64,000 nucleotides of DNA from Floricoccus tropicus (GCF_001832905.1 NZ_MKIR01000026.1:1-64000), one strand, 5' to 3'. Shown: positions 10,462-22,056, counted from the first letter of the stretch. The notes: a model not told the origin generated them from the sequence alone. Numbers and translations: made by a program.

Positions 10462-11820
10462 TTAGTCGAACATGTTTCCAAACATGTCTCTTACTCGGTG
10501 GAATACCCCACCTTCTTTTTTATTATCTTGTTTTACCTGCTCAGATGTTGATGTGACATTAGAAACAACCACATCATTTTCTTGATAAACAGGAATAAAG
10601 TTTGTATATTCTGTACTTTGAGAATTATGGCTCATAACGTTTTCTGTAGGTGACTCTAACTTAACCACCGCATTTTGAACTAAAGTTTCAATTTCACTTC
10701 GACTTCCAACATAGTTCACAATGCTTAAAACATTAGCGAAAATTGGATTTCTCAATCCCATTTCTGCTGGGACAAATAGTCGAACATTAACACCAAGAAT
10801 TTGACTTGCTAATTCTACAATTCCAGGCATTGCTGCACCACCACCAATTAGAACAACACCTCCAGGATAGTCAATTGCTCTGCTTTGCTCTAATTCACGT
10901 TTAACGTGAGTAAATATTTGAGATAGACGGGCTTCTAAAATCTGTGCTAAATAATATTCATTGATAGCTTCAGGTTCATTTTTCCCAACTACGTCAACCA
11001 AGAAACGTTCCTCTTTACTCGCTCTTTCAGTGCTAGCTTCACCGTAATTAATTTTTAGATCTTCAGCAATCTCAATCGAAGTATTTAAAACAGTCGAGAC
11101 ATCTTTAGTAGCATAATCTCCACCTTCAGGACTTACATCTATATTTTGCAATTCTTGATCTTTTATTGCAATAGTTGAAGTATGTCCGGCACCCATATCA
11201 ACAATTACAGTACCAAATTCACGTTCACCTTCATTTAAAACATATTTTGAAAGTGATAATGGAGTGATAACTATATTATCAACCACTAGTCCTGCACGTT
11301 CAACTGCCTTACGCAAGTTATGAATAATAGTCTTTGGTCCTGTATAAAGTAGACCTTTCATTTCAAGACGAACTCCAAACATTCCGCGTGGGTCAGTAAT
11401 TCCTTCAAAACCGTCAACAGTAAATTCTTTAGGAACTACTGCGATAATTTCTCTCTCAGGAAGAACGCTACGTAGTAATGCATTGTCCACAACTTGATCG
11501 ACATCATTATCTGTAATTTCTTTTGATTCATTTGATATTGGAATCATTCCTTGACAAGGATCAACTTCCAACATATTTGCAGGTAATCCCACATTAACAT
11601 TTGTAATTTTAATTCCAGAACGTTCTTCTGCTGCTTCTACAGCTTTACGAAGTGAGGTTGCTACTTTATCGATATCAACGATAATTCCGTTCTTCAACCC
11701 TTCACTTTTGGCATTTCCTACACCAATTATATTCATATCCCCACGGATGTATTCAGCAACTAACACCTTGATTGTGTTTGTTCCGATATCTACACCCGTA
11801 AAAAGTCCACTTTTGGCCAT
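10462..11820 (-). CDS. ftsA: Cell-division protein FtsA
   Basis: Actin-like ATPase that tethers FtsZ to membrane. [15 protein letters not shown] at the N terminus and [12 protein letters not shown] and [13 protein letters not shown] further on are the phosphate and adenosine motifs. The C-terminal residues [11 protein letters not shown] form the expected amphipathic membrane helix. The start MAKSGLF follows AAAGGAGT; an in-frame ATG 11 codons upstream lacks a comparable site. Length 452 aa. It is the first gene of the ftsA-to-divIVA string. Confidence 0.97.
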   Translation of the reverse strand: MAKSGLFTGVDIGTNTIKVLVAEYIRGDMNIIGVGNAKSEGLKNGIIVDIDKVATSLRKAVEAAEERSGIKITNVNVGLPANMLEVDPCQGMIPISNESKEITDNDVDQVVDNALLRSVLPEREIIAVVPKEFTVDGFEGITDPRGMFGVRLEMKGLLYTGPKTIIHNLRKAVERAGLVVDNIVITPLSLSKYVLNEGEREFGTVIVDMGAGHTSTIAIKDQELQNIDVSPEGGDYATKDVSTVLNTSIEIAEDLKINYGEASTERASKEERFLVDVVGKNEPEAINEYYLAQILEARLSQIFTHVKRELEQSRAIDYPGGVVLIGGGAAMPGIVELASQILGVNVRLFVPAEMGLRNPIFANVLSIVNYVGSRSEIETLVQNAVVKLESPTENVMSHNSQSTEYTNFIPVYQENDVVVSNVTSTSEQVKQDNKKEGGVFHRVRDMFGNMFD

Positions 11821-12003
11821 GAAAGTGACTCCTTTCCTATTCTTAAAGTACATTATTATTAAAGTAGATAATATTCCTAATTCTAGATATTAACACTCAT
11901 TCAATATTTTAACATAAAAACCGAGTAAAGCAATAACTTACCCTTGTTTTTATCACATTTCTTTTGGATTTTATAACAAAATTTTAAAACAATTTTTTAA
12001 TAT
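11821..12003. other. ftsA upstream region
   Basis: This AT-rich gap carries an imperfect hairpin followed by a T run on the minus strand (11916-11950), a probable terminator for the yacP end of the preceding unit. Between it and ftsA are several weak -10-like hexamers and no single convincing promoter. Confidence 0.5.
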
Positions 12004-12519
12004 TTAATCCAGTTTATTCATAAGATTTTTCAGCTGATTTATCTGTTCTTCACTCCACTGAGTTGCTCTTGGTTTCACATCCATCAGAGAATTTGTAAAA
12101 GATTTCACATCTTTTTGACCTAAGTCCACCATTTTTTCAAGTTCTCGAGCGGAAATCCGAGCAGCCCCTTGGCTGAAAACAACCCATTGTTCTGCTAAGT
12201 CACTTGTAGCAACAAATACCTGTGTTAATATATCATTACATTCACCCGCTAAGCGTTCAATGTAATCATCAGCTGTTTCATCTTCTTCTGTAAAAACAAC
12301 TAGTACATTGTACTTTTTATACGATGTTCTAACTCCTGGTACATATTGTGCATCAAAGACACACACAACCTCTATTCCTTCAAAATTGGCATATTCAGAA
12401 AGCTTTTCAAGTAAGTAATCACGAGCTTCTTCTAATCTATTTTGTTGAAATAGTGTATGAGTTTCTTTCCATGATCCAATCATGTTATACCCATCAACTA
12501 TCAGTAGCTGTCTCTTCAT
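12004..12519 (-). CDS. yacP: YacP/Rae1-like NYN-domain ribonuclease
   Basis: NYN (PIN-like) endoribonuclease; the Bacillus homologue Rae1 cleaves mRNA on the ribosome. The acidic active-site start LLIVDGYNMIGSW (residues 5-17), CVFDAQYV, EDETADDYIERL and VATSDLAEQ supply the conserved Asp residues. Length 171 aa. It directly abuts rlmB, whose stop is immediately before its ATG, the order seen in many Firmicutes (cysS-mrnC-rlmB-yacP). Confidence 0.9.
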   Translation of the reverse strand: MKRQLLIVDGYNMIGSWKETHTLFQQNRLEEARDYLLEKLSEYANFEGIEVVCVFDAQYVPGVRTSYKKYNVLVVFTEEDETADDYIERLAGECNDILTQVFVATSDLAEQWVVFSQGAARISARELEKMVDLGQKDVKSFTNSLMDVKPRATQWSEEQINQLKNLMNKLD

Positions 12520-13386
12520 CTAGAAGCCTCGCTTTCTGGCTACCTCATACATTAAAATTGCCCCAGCTACACTTGCATTAAGGCTTTGAACATGTCCACT
12601 CATAGGAATAGTGATCATCTCATCAACTTGTTTTTTTATGTTTGTAGAAACGCCTTTGCCTTCGTTACCGATAATTAAAGCTATCTTCCCTTGAGTATTC
12701 CAATCTGTGTACTTTGTACCATTCATATCAGTTCCAAAAATCCAGAAACCATCATCTTTGAGTTTATCAAGTGTTTGGCTAAGATTTGTTACTCGACTTA
12801 CAGGTACATACTGGACAGCTCCCGTACTTGCTTTTACAGCAGTTGGTGTAATTCCAACTGCCCTATGTTTAGGAATGATTACACCTGTAACTCCAGTTAC
12901 ATCTGCTGTTCTTAAAATAGAACCTAAATTATGAGGATCAGTTAATCCGTCAAGAATAATTATGAATGGATTATCTTGGTCTTCTGAATTTGCCAATTTC
13001 AGCAGATCATCAAGATCTGTGTATGCATATGCGCTAACCTTCAATACAAAACCTTGGTGAACTCCATTATCGCTCATTTTATCAAGTTCTTGTTTTTTCT
13101 CAAAAGATATTGAGACTTTTTTATCAGCTGCAAGAGCCTTCATCTCCTCCAAGTTCTTTCCTCTGAGATCTTCTTGGATATATAACTTGTTACCAGTATC
13201 AGCCTTCAAAGCTTCTACAACAGCATGTACTCCATAAACAATGTCATTAGCTCTAGTTTCATCTTCCCATTCATTTTCTTCAGCTTTTTTATCTTGCCTT
13301 ACAAAATCTTTTTTATTATTTTTTCTTGGGCGATTAAAATCTTTTTTAAAATTTCTGTCAAATTTCTTATTATCTTGTTTTCTCAT
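12520..13386 (-). CDS. rlmB: 23S rRNA (guanosine-2'-O) methyltransferase, TrmH family
   Basis: SPOUT methyltransferase that modifies G2251 (E. coli numbering) of 23S rRNA. A basic Lys/Asn/Arg-rich N-terminal extension (residues 1-35) precedes the substrate-binding domain (IVYGVHAVVEALKA). The knot motifs follow: ILDGLTDPHNLGSILRTAD, IIGNEGKGVS and SLNASVAGAILMYEVAR. Length 288 aa. It sits between mrnC and yacP. The upstream gap (13405-13447) contains an inverted repeat plus a TGCTATAAT extended -10, so a local promoter is possible. Confidence 0.93.
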   Translation of the reverse strand: MRKQDNKKFDRNFKKDFNRPRKNNKKDFVRQDKKAEENEWEDETRANDIVYGVHAVVEALKADTGNKLYIQEDLRGKNLEEMKALAADKKVSISFEKKQELDKMSDNGVHQGFVLKVSAYAYTDLDDLLKLANSEDQDNPFIIILDGLTDPHNLGSILRTADVTGVTGVIIPKHRAVGITPTAVKASTGAVQYVPVSRVTNLSQTLDKLKDDGFWIFGTDMNGTKYTDWNTQGKIALIIGNEGKGVSTNIKKQVDEMITIPMSGHVQSLNASVAGAILMYEVARKRGF

Positions 13387-13404
13387 GTCTTTTCCTATTT
13401 CTAT

Positions 13405-13447
13405 AAATAATAAAGTCTTACACTAATTATAGCATAAGACTTTATAT
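13405..13447 (-). terminator. Inverted repeat between mrnC and rlmB
   Basis: An 11-bp stem (ATAAAGTCTTA / TAAGACTTTAT) encloses a TGCTATAAT sequence on the minus strand. It could be a weak terminator after mrnC, a promoter for rlmB-yacP, or both; the T tract is poor. Confidence 0.45.
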
Positions 13448-13450
13448 CAA

Positions 13451-13873
13451 TTAATTACGTTCACCTAACAGTTTTGCTTGTTCCTCTTCGATTTTCGCAA
13501 TACACCAGTTAACAACTTCATCCAATCTTTCAGTTTGTCCAGTAAGATGAAGATATCCCATAACTGCTTCAAATCCTGTTGATATACGATATGTTAAAAT
13601 ATCAGCATTTTTTGCTTTAGTTTTACTGTTTGCATTTCTTCCTCGTTTGAAATAAGTCCATTCCTCTTCAGTCAAAAGGCTCGCTTCTTCCATCTGACTA
13701 ATTAGCCAAGCTTGTGCTTTTGCTGAAACAAATTTAGTTGCAGATTTGTGAAGTCTATCCGGTTTTGTCAAACCATTAAAAATCAAATGATCCCGTACGT
13801 AGACTTCATAAATCGAGTCTCCCGCATAGGCAAGAGCAATTCCATTCAATAATTTAACATCAACTTTAGCCAC
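13451..13873 (-). CDS. mrnC: Mini-ribonuclease III
   Basis: Double-strand-specific RNase that matures 23S rRNA. It contains only the RNase III catalytic domain (140 aa), with the signature [20 protein letters not shown] (residues 10-29) carrying the catalytic acidic residues, and no dsRNA-binding domain. It overlaps the end of cysS by 8 bases, indicating translational coupling, as in Bacillus and Streptococcus. Confidence 0.95.
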   Translation of the reverse strand: MAKVDVKLLNGIALAYAGDSIYEVYVRDHLIFNGLTKPDRLHKSATKFVSAKAQAWLISQMEEASLLTEEEWTYFKRGRNANSKTKAKNADILTYRISTGFEAVMGYLHLTGQTERLDEVVNWCIAKIEEEQAKLLGERN

Positions 13874-15239
13874 GTTTCCACCTTACTCCATCTGGAGTAT
13901 CTTCTAAAATAATTCCTTGTTCTGACAATTCATTTCGAATTGCATCAGCAAGGGTAAAGTCACGATTTTTTCTAGCAGTTTGTCTTTCCTCAATTTTTGC
14001 TTCAATATATTCATCATCAGTTTCTTTTGAAGAATTTTCTTCAAAATCTAAGCCAATAATTCCATTTATTTCGTCAAAAAGTTTTTTTGCTTCTTGGCTC
14101 GAACCACCAGAATTAATAAATTTTATAAAGTCATAGAAAACTGTTAATCCATTGGCAATATTGAAATCATCATCCATTTCTTGGATAAATCTGCCACGAA
14201 ACTCATCAACTTGAATTTCATTGTCAGCATCTTTTCCATTTGATAAATCAAAGATTAAATTTTCGTATGCATTCTTTATCTTTTGCAAGTTATTTTCAGC
14301 ATCACGAACATTATCATCTGAAAACGGCAATGGTTTACGGTAATGAGTAGTTGCTAAAAAGAATCTCAAAACTTGAGGATTTGCTACTTCAAGCATTTCA
14401 TGAACAGTTTTAAAGTTTCCAAGAGATTTACTCATTTTTTCACCGTCAGCTGCTGTTACAAATCCATTATGCATCCAATAATTAGCAAAAGTTTTTCCAG
14501 TTTTACTTTCAGATTGTGCAATTTCATTTGTGTGATGTGGAAACTCTAAGTCTTGTCCTCCACCATGAATATCAATTGTATCACCTAAAATTTCAGTTGC
14601 CATTACTGAACACTCAATGTGCCAACCAGGACGTCCTGGTCCCCATGGACTTTCCCATGATGCCTCATCATTCTTGACTGATTTCCATAATGCAAAATCA
14701 AGCGGGTCTTCTTTAAACGATTCATTATCTAATCGTCCACTTGCACCTTCTTCAAGTTCAGAGATATTCTTGTTGGCTAATTTCCCATAATCAGGAAATT
14801 TACGAACTCTAAAATATACATCTCCATTGACTTCATATGCAAATTCTTTTTCAATCAAAGTCTCTACAAACGAAATTATCGAGTCCATAAAGTCAACAAC
14901 ACGTGGATGTTGACTTGCTTTTTTGACACCCAAAGAAGTTACATCATCGAAAAAGGCTTCAATAAATCCATCTGAAAAATCTTTAATATCAAGACCTGCA
15001 GCTTTTGCACCTCTAATTATTTTATCATCTACATCCGTGAAGTTTGAAATATAGTTGACTTCAAAGCCACGGTATTCCAAATATTTGCGTATCATATCGA
15101 AGGCTACTACACTTCTAGCATTTCCGATATGGATGTAGTTATAAACTGTTGGTCCGCAGACATACATCTTAACTTTCCCAGCTTCCAATGGTATGAAATC
15201 TTCTTTTTTTCGACTTAAAGTATTATAAATTTTAATCAT
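13866..15239 (-). CDS. cysS: Cysteinyl-tRNA synthetase
   Basis: Charges tRNA-Cys. [18 protein letters not shown] (about residues 27-44) holds the first zinc cysteine and the HIGH motif (HIGN); [10 protein letters not shown] is the KMSKS loop, and [10 protein letters not shown] carries further zinc ligands. Length 457 aa is normal. It overlaps mrnC downstream. The gene upstream in related genomes is often cysE; here it is a nucleoside phosphorylase-like gene one base away. Confidence 0.97.
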   Translation of the reverse strand: MIKIYNTLSRKKEDFIPLEAGKVKMYVCGPTVYNYIHIGNARSVVAFDMIRKYLEYRGFEVNYISNFTDVDDKIIRGAKAAGLDIKDFSDGFIEAFFDDVTSLGVKKASQHPRVVDFMDSIISFVETLIEKEFAYEVNGDVYFRVRKFPDYGKLANKNISELEEGASGRLDNESFKEDPLDFALWKSVKNDEASWESPWGPGRPGWHIECSVMATEILGDTIDIHGGGQDLEFPHHTNEIAQSESKTGKTFANYWMHNGFVTAADGEKMSKSLGNFKTVHEMLEVANPQVLRFFLATTHYRKPLPFSDDNVRDAENNLQKIKNAYENLIFDLSNGKDADNEIQVDEFRGRFIQEMDDDFNIANGLTVFYDFIKFINSGGSSQEAKKLFDEINGIIGLDFEENSSKETDDEYIEAKIEERQTARKNRDFTLADAIRNELSEQGIILEDTPDGVRWKRG

Positions 15240-15240
15240 A

Positions 15241-16005
15241 TTAAATCTCTTTCGCTATTTTCAAGGCAATATCCCAAAATACCAAGACATCTTCTTGTCG
15301 CTCATCTGTTCTCTCTTCCCATATTTCATCTTCGTGATTAACAAAATCAGCTGTATAGAAGAACTGGTAGGCAGGTAAATTCCTAAATTGTGACCAAGCT
15401 GTTATTGCTGAGCATTCCATATCAACAACTTGAACGCCACTTTCAAGTCTTCTTTTGACCTTGGCAGGCGTTTCACGGAAGAAAGCATCTGTAGTCCAAG
15501 CCTTGGTAAGAACATAACCAATATTATTTTTCTTAAAAATATCTATCAGCTTTTCTGTAATTTCTGTTTTAATATCAATTTCATCACTAGTAGGGGCATA
15601 ATGATAACTTGTCCCTTCATCTCGTACAGCAGAAGTCGGAAGAACAATTTTATCTGCCTCTAGATCTCTATCAAGCACACCACATGAACCCATATAGATA
15701 AATTTTTCAAATCCAAGTGCATGCAGCTCTTCAGACATACCTACTGTCGACGGAGCCCCCAAAGTAGCCAAACAAAAGGCAACTTTTATGTCCGATTTTT
15801 CATAAATGTAGACTGGTAATAATCCATTAATATTAGATATATTGCCGATGTGTCTACTTTCAGGTTGAGCAATAAGTGTATCAACAATCACTCCAGAAAA
15901 TGGCATTATCATTACATCACATACTTCCTTAAAATCAGGATAGTGTGAACGTAAATCTTCAGGGTTGATAACAGCTTTTGTATTTTCAAATTCCTCTAAA
16001 ATCAT
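15241..16005 (-). CDS. Nucleoside phosphorylase family protein
   Basis: Purine/uridine phosphorylase superfamily (PNP_UDP_1) enzyme of about 254 aa. Visible features are MIMPFSGVIVDTL, the GAPSTVGMSEEL phosphate region, KFIYMGSCGVLDRD and VVDMECSAITAW, the last being the ribose-binding Met-Glu motif. Uridine phosphorylase is the closest type I recognise, but the substrate is uncertain. The start is the ATG behind AAAGGTG; a longer frame begins inside the pnp terminator and is unlikely. It is closely linked to cysS (one base). Confidence 0.75.
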   Translation of the reverse strand: MILEEFENTKAVINPEDLRSHYPDFKEVCDVMIMPFSGVIVDTLIAQPESRHIGNISNINGLLPVYIYEKSDIKVAFCLATLGAPSTVGMSEELHALGFEKFIYMGSCGVLDRDLEADKIVLPTSAVRDEGTSYHYAPTSDEIDIKTEITEKLIDIFKKNNIGYVLTKAWTTDAFFRETPAKVKRRLESGVQVVDMECSAITAWSQFRNLPAYQFFYTADFVNHEDEIWEERTDERQEDVLVFWDIALKIAKEI

Positions 16006-16079
16006 AAATAACACCTTTCTAGATAAATATCTTTTTCTAATATTAATAAATGGAATCAATTTAGTTATAAGCATATACA

Positions 16080-16110
16080 GAAAAAGGAAATAAAAGCTTT
16101 TCCTTTTTTG
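16080..16110 (-). terminator. Terminator after pnp
   Basis: AAAAAGGAAA / TTTCCTTTTT stem with a short loop on the minus strand, 20-50 bases past the pnp stop. The A and T arms would work in both directions, but only the minus-strand gene ends here. Confidence 0.8.
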
Positions 16111-16129
16111 CATATTATGAGTATTAATT

Positions 16130-18307
16130 TTAACCTTGTTTTTCTTCAGCTTTTTCAGCAGCTTTTACAACTTCTGATTTTTCTTCTGTTTTTGGCTTAG
16201 CTGGTCTTTCAGGTCTTGGCAGTAGTCTTTTACGGCTTACATCAATACGTCCACGGTCATCAATTTTAATAACCTTAACTTTTACAACATCACCAATATT
16301 TACCACGTCTTCAACTTTATCAGTTTTAGCCCAATCTAATTCAGAAATATGAAGTAGAGCTCCTACATTTCCAAATAGATTTACGAAAGCACCGAATTTT
16401 TCAACTCTTTGTACCTTAGCTTCGTAGACGTCGCCAACCTTAGCAACACGAACAAGTTCTTCAATGATTTCTTTAGCACGTGCAATTGCTGCTGCATCGC
16501 TAGAGAAGATTGCAACAAGTCCATCTTCATCAATATCAATTTTAACGCCAGTTTCTGCGATAATCTTATCAATTGTTTCTCCACCTTTACCGATAACAAT
16601 CTTAATCTTATCAACATCAATCTTGATTGTTTCAATCTTAGGAGCAGTTGGTGCAAGTTCAGGACGAGGAGCTGGGATTGTAGCTTCAATTACATCAAGA
16701 ATTTCAAATCTTGCTCTCTTAGCTTGTGCTAGGGCCTCAGTTAAAATCTGAGGAGTAATACCATCAATCTTAATATCCATTTGAAGGGCAGTAATTCCTT
16801 CACGAGTTCCTGCAACCTTAAAGTCCATATCGCCAAAGTGATCTTCTAAACCTTGAATATCAGTTAAAACAGTGTAATTCTCACCATCAGAGATAAGTCC
16901 CATTGCAATACCTGCTACGGGTGCTTTGATAGGCACACCACCAGCCATTAGAGCAAGAGTTCCGGCACAAATAGAGGCTTGCGAACTTGACCCATTTGAT
17001 TCCAATACTTCAGCAACTAAGCGAATAGCATAAGGAAATTCTTCCAGACTTGGCATAACTTGTTCAAGAGCACGTTCACCTAGTGCACCATGTCCAATTT
17101 CACGACGTCCAGGAGCACCATAACGACCAGTAGAACCTACTGAATATTGTGGGAAGTTATAGTGGTGCATGAAGCGTTTTTTGTATTCATCATCAAGTCC
17201 ATCAATAGTTTGAGCTTCTCCCATTGGAGCAAGTGTTAATACTGATAAAGCTTGAGTTTGTCCACGTGTAAATAGACCTGAACCATGTACTTGTGGTAAG
17301 AAATCAATTTCTGCATCTAGTGGACGAATTTCATCAATTTTACGACCATCAGGGCGAACCTTGTCTTCTGTGATAAGACGACGAACTTCTGTATGTTCCA
17401 TGATTTCAAGAATTTCATTTACTTCGCGCATTAAACGAACTTTATTTTCATCTTCTGCAAATTTTTCTTCATATTCTTCAATCGCACGGGCACGAACTTC
17501 GTTTGTTGCATCTTCACGAGCTAATTTTTCTTCAACTTGAACCGCTTTTTGCAAATCGTCATTGTATTTAGCAACAATTTCTGCTTGTAAATCTGCATCA
17601 ACTTTTAGAAGTTCTACGTCTGCTTTTTCAACTCCCACTTCTGCAACGATTTTATCTTGAAATTCAATCAACTCAACAACTGCTTCATGACCTTTTAAAA
17701 GGGCTTCTAGCATAATTTCTTCAGAAAGCTCTTTAGCTCCTGATTCTACCATATTGATAGCATCTCGGTTACCTGCTACTGATAGATTTAAAAGGCTTTT
17801 TTCCTTTTGTTCAGCAGTTGGGTTAATTATAATTTCGCCATCAACGTACCCTACTTCAACACCAGCGATTGGACCGTTGAATGGGATATCAGAAATTGAT
17901 AGTGCCAAGCTTGAACCAAACATGGCTGTCATTGCCGCTGTTGCATTTTCATCATATGAAAGCACAGTGTTGATAACTTGCACTTCGTTACGGAATCCTT
18001 CTGCGAACATTGGACGAATAGGACGGTCAATCAAACGAGCGTTTAAAGTTGCTTCTGTTGAAGGGCGCGCTTCACGTTTGTTAAATCCTCCAGGGAATTT
18101 ACCTGACGCATACATTTTTTCGTCATAATTTACTTGAAGAGGGAAGAAATCTCCATCTTTCATTTGTTTACTCATTGTTGCTGCTGTAAGAACTGTAGTT
18201 TCACCGTAGCGAATTACTGCTGCTCCATTAGCCTGTTTAGCAACTTGACCAACCTCAACAACTAGAGGACGACCATAAAATTCCATTTCAAAAGTTTTTT
18301 TCGACAT
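16130..18307 (-). CDS. pnp: Polynucleotide phosphorylase
   Basis: Phosphorolytic 3'-5' exoribonuclease of RNA turnover. Two RNase PH domains (about residues 10-140 and 310-520; [16 protein letters not shown] and [18 protein letters not shown] are core loops) flank an all-helical linker. The KH domain ([14 protein letters not shown], about residue 565) and S1 domain ([19 protein letters not shown], about residue 620) follow. Length 725 aa, with a Lys/Glu-rich tail. Monocistronic: terminator downstream and a 200-base leader upstream. Confidence 0.97.
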   Translation of the reverse strand: MSKKTFEMEFYGRPLVVEVGQVAKQANGAAVIRYGETTVLTAATMSKQMKDGDFFPLQVNYDEKMYASGKFPGGFNKREARPSTEATLNARLIDRPIRPMFAEGFRNEVQVINTVLSYDENATAAMTAMFGSSLALSISDIPFNGPIAGVEVGYVDGEIIINPTAEQKEKSLLNLSVAGNRDAINMVESGAKELSEEIMLEALLKGHEAVVELIEFQDKIVAEVGVEKADVELLKVDADLQAEIVAKYNDDLQKAVQVEEKLAREDATNEVRARAIEEYEEKFAEDENKVRLMREVNEILEIMEHTEVRRLITEDKVRPDGRKIDEIRPLDAEIDFLPQVHGSGLFTRGQTQALSVLTLAPMGEAQTIDGLDDEYKKRFMHHYNFPQYSVGSTGRYGAPGRREIGHGALGERALEQVMPSLEEFPYAIRLVAEVLESNGSSSQASICAGTLALMAGGVPIKAPVAGIAMGLISDGENYTVLTDIQGLEDHFGDMDFKVAGTREGITALQMDIKIDGITPQILTEALAQAKRARFEILDVIEATIPAPRPELAPTAPKIETIKIDVDKIKIVIGKGGETIDKIIAETGVKIDIDEDGLVAIFSSDAAAIARAKEIIEELVRVAKVGDVYEAKVQRVEKFGAFVNLFGNVGALLHISELDWAKTDKVEDVVNIGDVVKVKVIKIDDRGRIDVSRKRLLPRPERPAKPKTEEKSEVVKAAEKAEEKQG

Positions 18308-18507
18308 TTTCTCACCTTTACTTTAGTGGTGTTTTAACACCCTTGATTTACAAACATAGCTTCTTAGTCTACTCACTAGTCAGTTTTTCCTAGGAAATTG
18401 AATATTAACTATATTTTTTTGATAACGTCTTTCTAGACAAAGATCAACTAGATTTTCCAAAATTTAGCTCAACTTTGCTTAGAATTTGACGTATCGTCTC
18501 ATTTTAC
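18308..18507 (-). promoter_or_regulatory. pnp promoter and leader
   Basis: A possible promoter is TTGATC (18442-18447), 17 bases, TATCAA (18419-18424) on the minus strand. The leader holds a 14-bp perfect palindrome, GGTGTTTTAACACC (18328-18341), 20 bases upstream of the start codon. Whether it is an RNase III/PNPase autoregulation hairpin as in enterobacteria is speculation. Confidence 0.5.
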
Positions 18508-18536
18508 CAAAAAAAAAGCAAGCTTTCTAGCTTGCA
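18508..18536 (-). terminator. Terminator downstream of divIB
   Basis: GCAAGC-TAGAAA-GCTTGC hairpin with nine Ts on the minus strand. It lies about 90 bases past the divIB stop and ends the murD-murG-divIB unit. Confidence 0.9.
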
Positions 18537-18623
18537 GTCAAAATATATAAGATTAAAATTTTATTTTTTCAAAAACAGTTTTATTATTTTCTATTTATAT
18601 ACAAAATATCATTAATTCTGTTG

Positions 18624-19604
18624 CTATTCGTCATTAGTATTAGTTTGAATTTCAGAATCTTGTTTCTCTTGAGAGATAGGATAACTGAATATTCCAGCTT
18701 CCATATCAATAACACTAGGCACTGACAAGCTCTTCTTAACACTACTATAATATGGAAGCTTGATATCCATTTCAGAAAGCGGAACCAGCACCTTATTTCC
18801 ATCTCTCATATCCAATGTCAAAAAATCAGGCGTTGATTTAGTAGGAGTTTTATTAACGACAGAAATTTGACTTCTGACCTCTACATTCAACTCAGAATAT
18901 GAATCAACAAACGATTTAACCTCTTTTTTATCTAACATTTTATTTAAGACTGGTAATTTTTTATCAATTTTATTCTGTTCGATTTTTTCAGTATCAATAT
19001 AACTACCATTTGAAATAATTGGGTAATAAGTATTATTATTTTTAACATATGCTACTACCGGATACTCTTCAACATTTACAACAACAGTGTTAGGCAATTT
19101 AATTTTCAAATCTGCATTTTTAATTCGTAAAAATTTTTCTTCAATTTGTTTTGAAATTTTAGTACGATGTTCATAAATATTTAAAATTTTATCATTCAAC
19201 CTAATGCCGCTTGCAGCAGCTATTGCCTCTGTAGATTCGTGAGTTTCACCCTTAACAGTAAAGGTCTTAACACTACTATACGGACTCACATTATAGAGGT
19301 TAAAAATAAGCACAACCAAAAAACCTAGGATAACCCACCACATTTTTTTCAATATAGGAAAAATTTTCCTTTTATTAACTTCTTGTGCTTCCGATTCACC
19401 GAAATTCTCAGATTCAATCTGTTCTTCTTCAAAAAATTCTACATCTTCAACTTTATTTTTTTTGGATTTTGATTTTTTATCCTTTACATTCTCAGATGAT
19501 TGAACTTCTTCAGTTTGTTTATTTTTCTCTTTTTGATATTCCAAGTGCTTTTGTTGCCAAGGACTCAGTTCTTTATTCTCGTTATTTTCTTTTTTATCTG
19601 ACAT
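18624..19604 (-). CDS. divIB: Cell-division protein DivIB (FtsQ-like)
   Basis: Bitopic membrane protein of the divisome, partner of DivIC and FtsL. A long charged cytoplasmic region (to about residue 88) is followed by one transmembrane helix (WWVILGFLVVLIFNLYNV). The POTRA domain then begins at SVKTFTVKGETHEST. Length 326 aa. It follows murG so closely that its likely ATG lies just beyond the murG stop; no strong Shine-Dalgarno is seen and translational coupling is likely. Confidence 0.9.
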   Translation of the reverse strand: MSDKKENNENKELSPWQQKHLEYQKEKNKQTEEVQSSENVKDKKSKSKKNKVEDVEFFEEEQIESENFGESEAQEVNKRKIFPILKKMWWVILGFLVVLIFNLYNVSPYSSVKTFTVKGETHESTEAIAAASGIRLNDKILNIYEHRTKISKQIEEKFLRIKNADLKIKLPNTVVVNVEEYPVVAYVKNNNTYYPIISNGSYIDTEKIEQNKIDKKLPVLNKMLDKKEVKSFVDSYSELNVEVRSQISVVNKTPTKSTPDFLTLDMRDGNKVLVPLSEMDIKLPYYSSVKKSLSVPSVIDMEAGIFSYPISQEKQDSEIQTNTNDE

Positions 19605-19609
19605 ATAAT

Positions 19610-20701
19610 TTATTCTAAACACCTATTGATCACTTTTAACAAGCGAACACTTGAATCTAAAACTCCCTCTCTAATCGAAGCATCTGACATATTGCGATAC
19701 ATCTTCCCATCATCTAAAATTCTTTCAATTTGTTTTATAATCTTATCACCCGTTAGTTCAGCATCAGTTATTATAAGTGCAGCACCTGATTTTTTAAGGG
19801 CTTCTGCATTCTTAGTCTGATGATCTGCTGTAACATACGGGCTTGGAATAAGAATTGAAGGAATACCTAGGGATGTCACCTCTGCAAGAGTAGTAGCTCC
19901 AGCGCGACTTACCAATATATCTGCATTAGACATTACTTCAGACATATTTTCTATATATGACCTAATGGCAATATTAGGCTCAATATTATATTTTTCAAAT
20001 ACTTCCTTAAATTCATTATAGTATATCTCACCAGATGCATATATAACCTGATAATTTTTACCAACAAATTTAGGAAGTGCTTCTACCATTGCTTGATTAA
20101 TCTTCAGTGCACCACGAGACCCACCAAAAATCAAAACTGTCTTCTTATCCAATGACATTCCAAACTCACTTATTGCTTCTTCTGCATCAATATCAGCAAT
20201 TTCTTGTGATCTTGGATTACCAGTAAAATGTGTTTTCTCTTCTGGAAAGTAATTAGCTGCCTCTTGAAAACCAACAGCAATTTTTGTTGCAAATCTACTC
20301 AAAAATTTATTGGTCATTCCAGGAATGCTATTTTGTTCGTGGATTACCGTTGGGATATTGAGACGACTAGCACCGTAAATAACAGGTGCGGACACATAGC
20401 CTCCCGTACCTAAAACGATATCAGGACTAAAGTCTTTTATAATTTTTTTTGCTTGGTTTGTTGATTTAATAAATTTAAAAATAGTTTTTATGTTTTGAGG
20501 GCTCATACTTCTTTTCAAGCCTTGAACATCAATTGTTTCAAATGACAATCCAGCTTTAGGAACTATTTTACTCTCCAAACCTTTTTCTGTACCAATGTAT
20601 AGAACTTCAGCACCCGGTGTAATTTTTTTCAAGTAACTAATAAAGGCAAGGGCAGGATAAACATGCCCTCCTGTTCCTCCACCTGTCACAATAATTCTCA
20701 T
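19610..20701 (-). CDS. murG: UDP-GlcNAc:lipid I N-acetylglucosaminyltransferase MurG
   Basis: Makes lipid II at the inner membrane face. The GT-B family motifs are complete: [14 protein letters not shown] at the N terminus, [29 protein letters not shown], and [11 protein letters not shown] with nucleotide-sugar contacts. Length 363 aa. It overlaps the murD stop by 4 bases (ATGA-type coupling) and precedes divIB, as in streptococci. Confidence 0.97.
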   Translation of the reverse strand: MRIIVTGGGTGGHVYPALAFISYLKKITPGAEVLYIGTEKGLESKIVPKAGLSFETIDVQGLKRSMSPQNIKTIFKFIKSTNQAKKIIKDFSPDIVLGTGGYVSAPVIYGASRLNIPTVIHEQNSIPGMTNKFLSRFATKIAVGFQEAANYFPEEKTHFTGNPRSQEIADIDAEEAISEFGMSLDKKTVLIFGGSRGALKINQAMVEALPKFVGKNYQVIYASGEIYYNEFKEVFEKYNIEPNIAIRSYIENMSEVMSNADILVSRAGATTLAEVTSLGIPSILIPSPYVTADHQTKNAEALKKSGAALIITDAELTGDKIIKQIERILDDGKMYRNMSDASIREGVLDSSVRLLKVINRCLE

Positions 20702-22056
20702 ATTTCTTCTTTCAACTTGTTAAATTCTTGAATAAAAACATCTCCGCGAATTTCAAAATTCGGATATTGATCCCAGCTTGCATTTGCTGGGCTCAAAAGA
20801 ATTACTTCACCTAGTTCGGCATTATCAAATGCAAGTCTCGCAGCAGTTCCTACATTTTCACTCTCCAAAACAGTGATATTTAATTTTTCTGCAATTTCTT
20901 TTAGCTTGGGAGCTGTTTCCCCAAAAACAATCATACCTTTTAGATTTTCAATATCAGGTATGAGATCATCAAAACCATTACCTCTATCAAGACCTCCAGC
21001 CAACAACCATAATTTATTATTTTCAAAACCACTTAATGCTTTTTGAGTAGCTAAAATATTTGTGGCTTTACTATCATTATAGAACTTCACACCCTCAATG
21101 TCTCCCAAATATTGAAGACGATGCTTAACACCTGAAAAAGTAGTCAAAATATTAATAATTGATTGATTAGATACACCTTTCAACTTCGCCACTGCAATTG
21201 CTGCTAGAGCATTTTCAACATTATGCTCTCCTGGAAGTGATAGGCTGTCCACATCTAATATATATTCATCGCGGAAATAGATTTTACCATCAAGCGCGTA
21301 TGCCCCATCAACCTTTTCAAGAGTTGAAAACGGTATAACCTGAGCCTTAGTTTCTTCACTAAGCTTTCTTAGCTTTTCCTGGTTAAAATTAATCACCAAG
21401 AAATCAGAGTCTTTCATATTTTCCTGTATACGCCACTTAGCTGCCTCATAGTTTTGTTGATTGCCATGATAATCTAAATGTGCAGAAAAAATGTTAGTAA
21501 TTACTGCAATTTCAGGTCGAAACTTTTCAATTCCCATAAGTTGAAAACTTGACAACTCCATAACTAGAGTATCATTTTCAGTAGCTTTTTCAGCAACCTC
21601 ACTAGCAGGAAATCCAATATTACCTGATAATTTCGCCGAAAGACCACCCTCATTTAAAATATCCGCAATCAAAGTAGTTGTTGTTGTCTTACCGTTCGTA
21701 CCAGTAATACCAATTATGTCAGCCTCGCTAATTAAATAAGCAAGTTCTACTTCAGTAATTACTGGAATATCTTTTTCCATTGCTTTAACAACCATAGGGT
21801 TTTCGTATGGAATGCCAGGATTTTTAACCATAAGCGAAAAATCTTCATCTAGTAACTCTACTGGATGACCTCCACTAATGACACGAATACCATTTTCCAA
21901 AAGATCCTGAGCTTCTTTATTTTCACCAAGCTCTTTTCCATCATTGACAGTTACTATCGCTCCCAAATCACTGAGAACACGAGCTGCGCTTGCTCCACTC
22001 TTAGCAAGCCCTAAGACTAAAACTTTTTTATTTTCAAATGTTGATATTTTCTTCAC
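20698..22056 (-). CDS. murD: UDP-N-acetylmuramoyl-L-alanine:D-glutamate ligase MurD
   Basis: Adds D-glutamate to UDP-MurNAc-Ala. The N-terminal Rossmann domain ([15 protein letters not shown]), the ATP loop [14 protein letters not shown] (about residue 113), [10 protein letters not shown] and [14 protein letters not shown] are visible. Length 452 aa. It is the first gene of the murD-murG-divIB unit; about 140 AT-rich bases separate it from the glnK terminator. Confidence 0.97.
   Translation of the reverse strand: MKKISTFENKKVLVLGLAKSGASAARVLSDLGAIVTVNDGKELGENKEAQDLLENGIRVISGGHPVELLDEDFSLMVKNPGIPYENPMVVKAMEKDIPVITEVELAYLISEADIIGITGTNGKTTTTTLIADILNEGGLSAKLSGNIGFPASEVAEKATENDTLVMELSSFQLMGIEKFRPEIAVITNIFSAHLDYHGNQQNYEAAKWRIQENMKDSDFLVINFNQEKLRKLSEETKAQVIPFSTLEKVDGAYALDGKIYFRDEYILDVDSLSLPGEHNVENALAAIAVAKLKGVSNQSIINILTTFSGVKHRLQYLGDIEGVKFYNDSKATNILATQKALSGFENNKLWLLAGGLDRGNGFDDLIPDIENLKGMIVFGETAPKLKEIAEKLNITVLESENVGTAARLAFDNAELGEVILLSPANASWDQYPNFEIRGDVFIQEFNKLKEEI

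Noticed and set aside
18328-18341. Palindrome in the pnp leader as a terminator
   Set aside because: No T run on either strand and too close to the start codon; left as an unexplained leader element.
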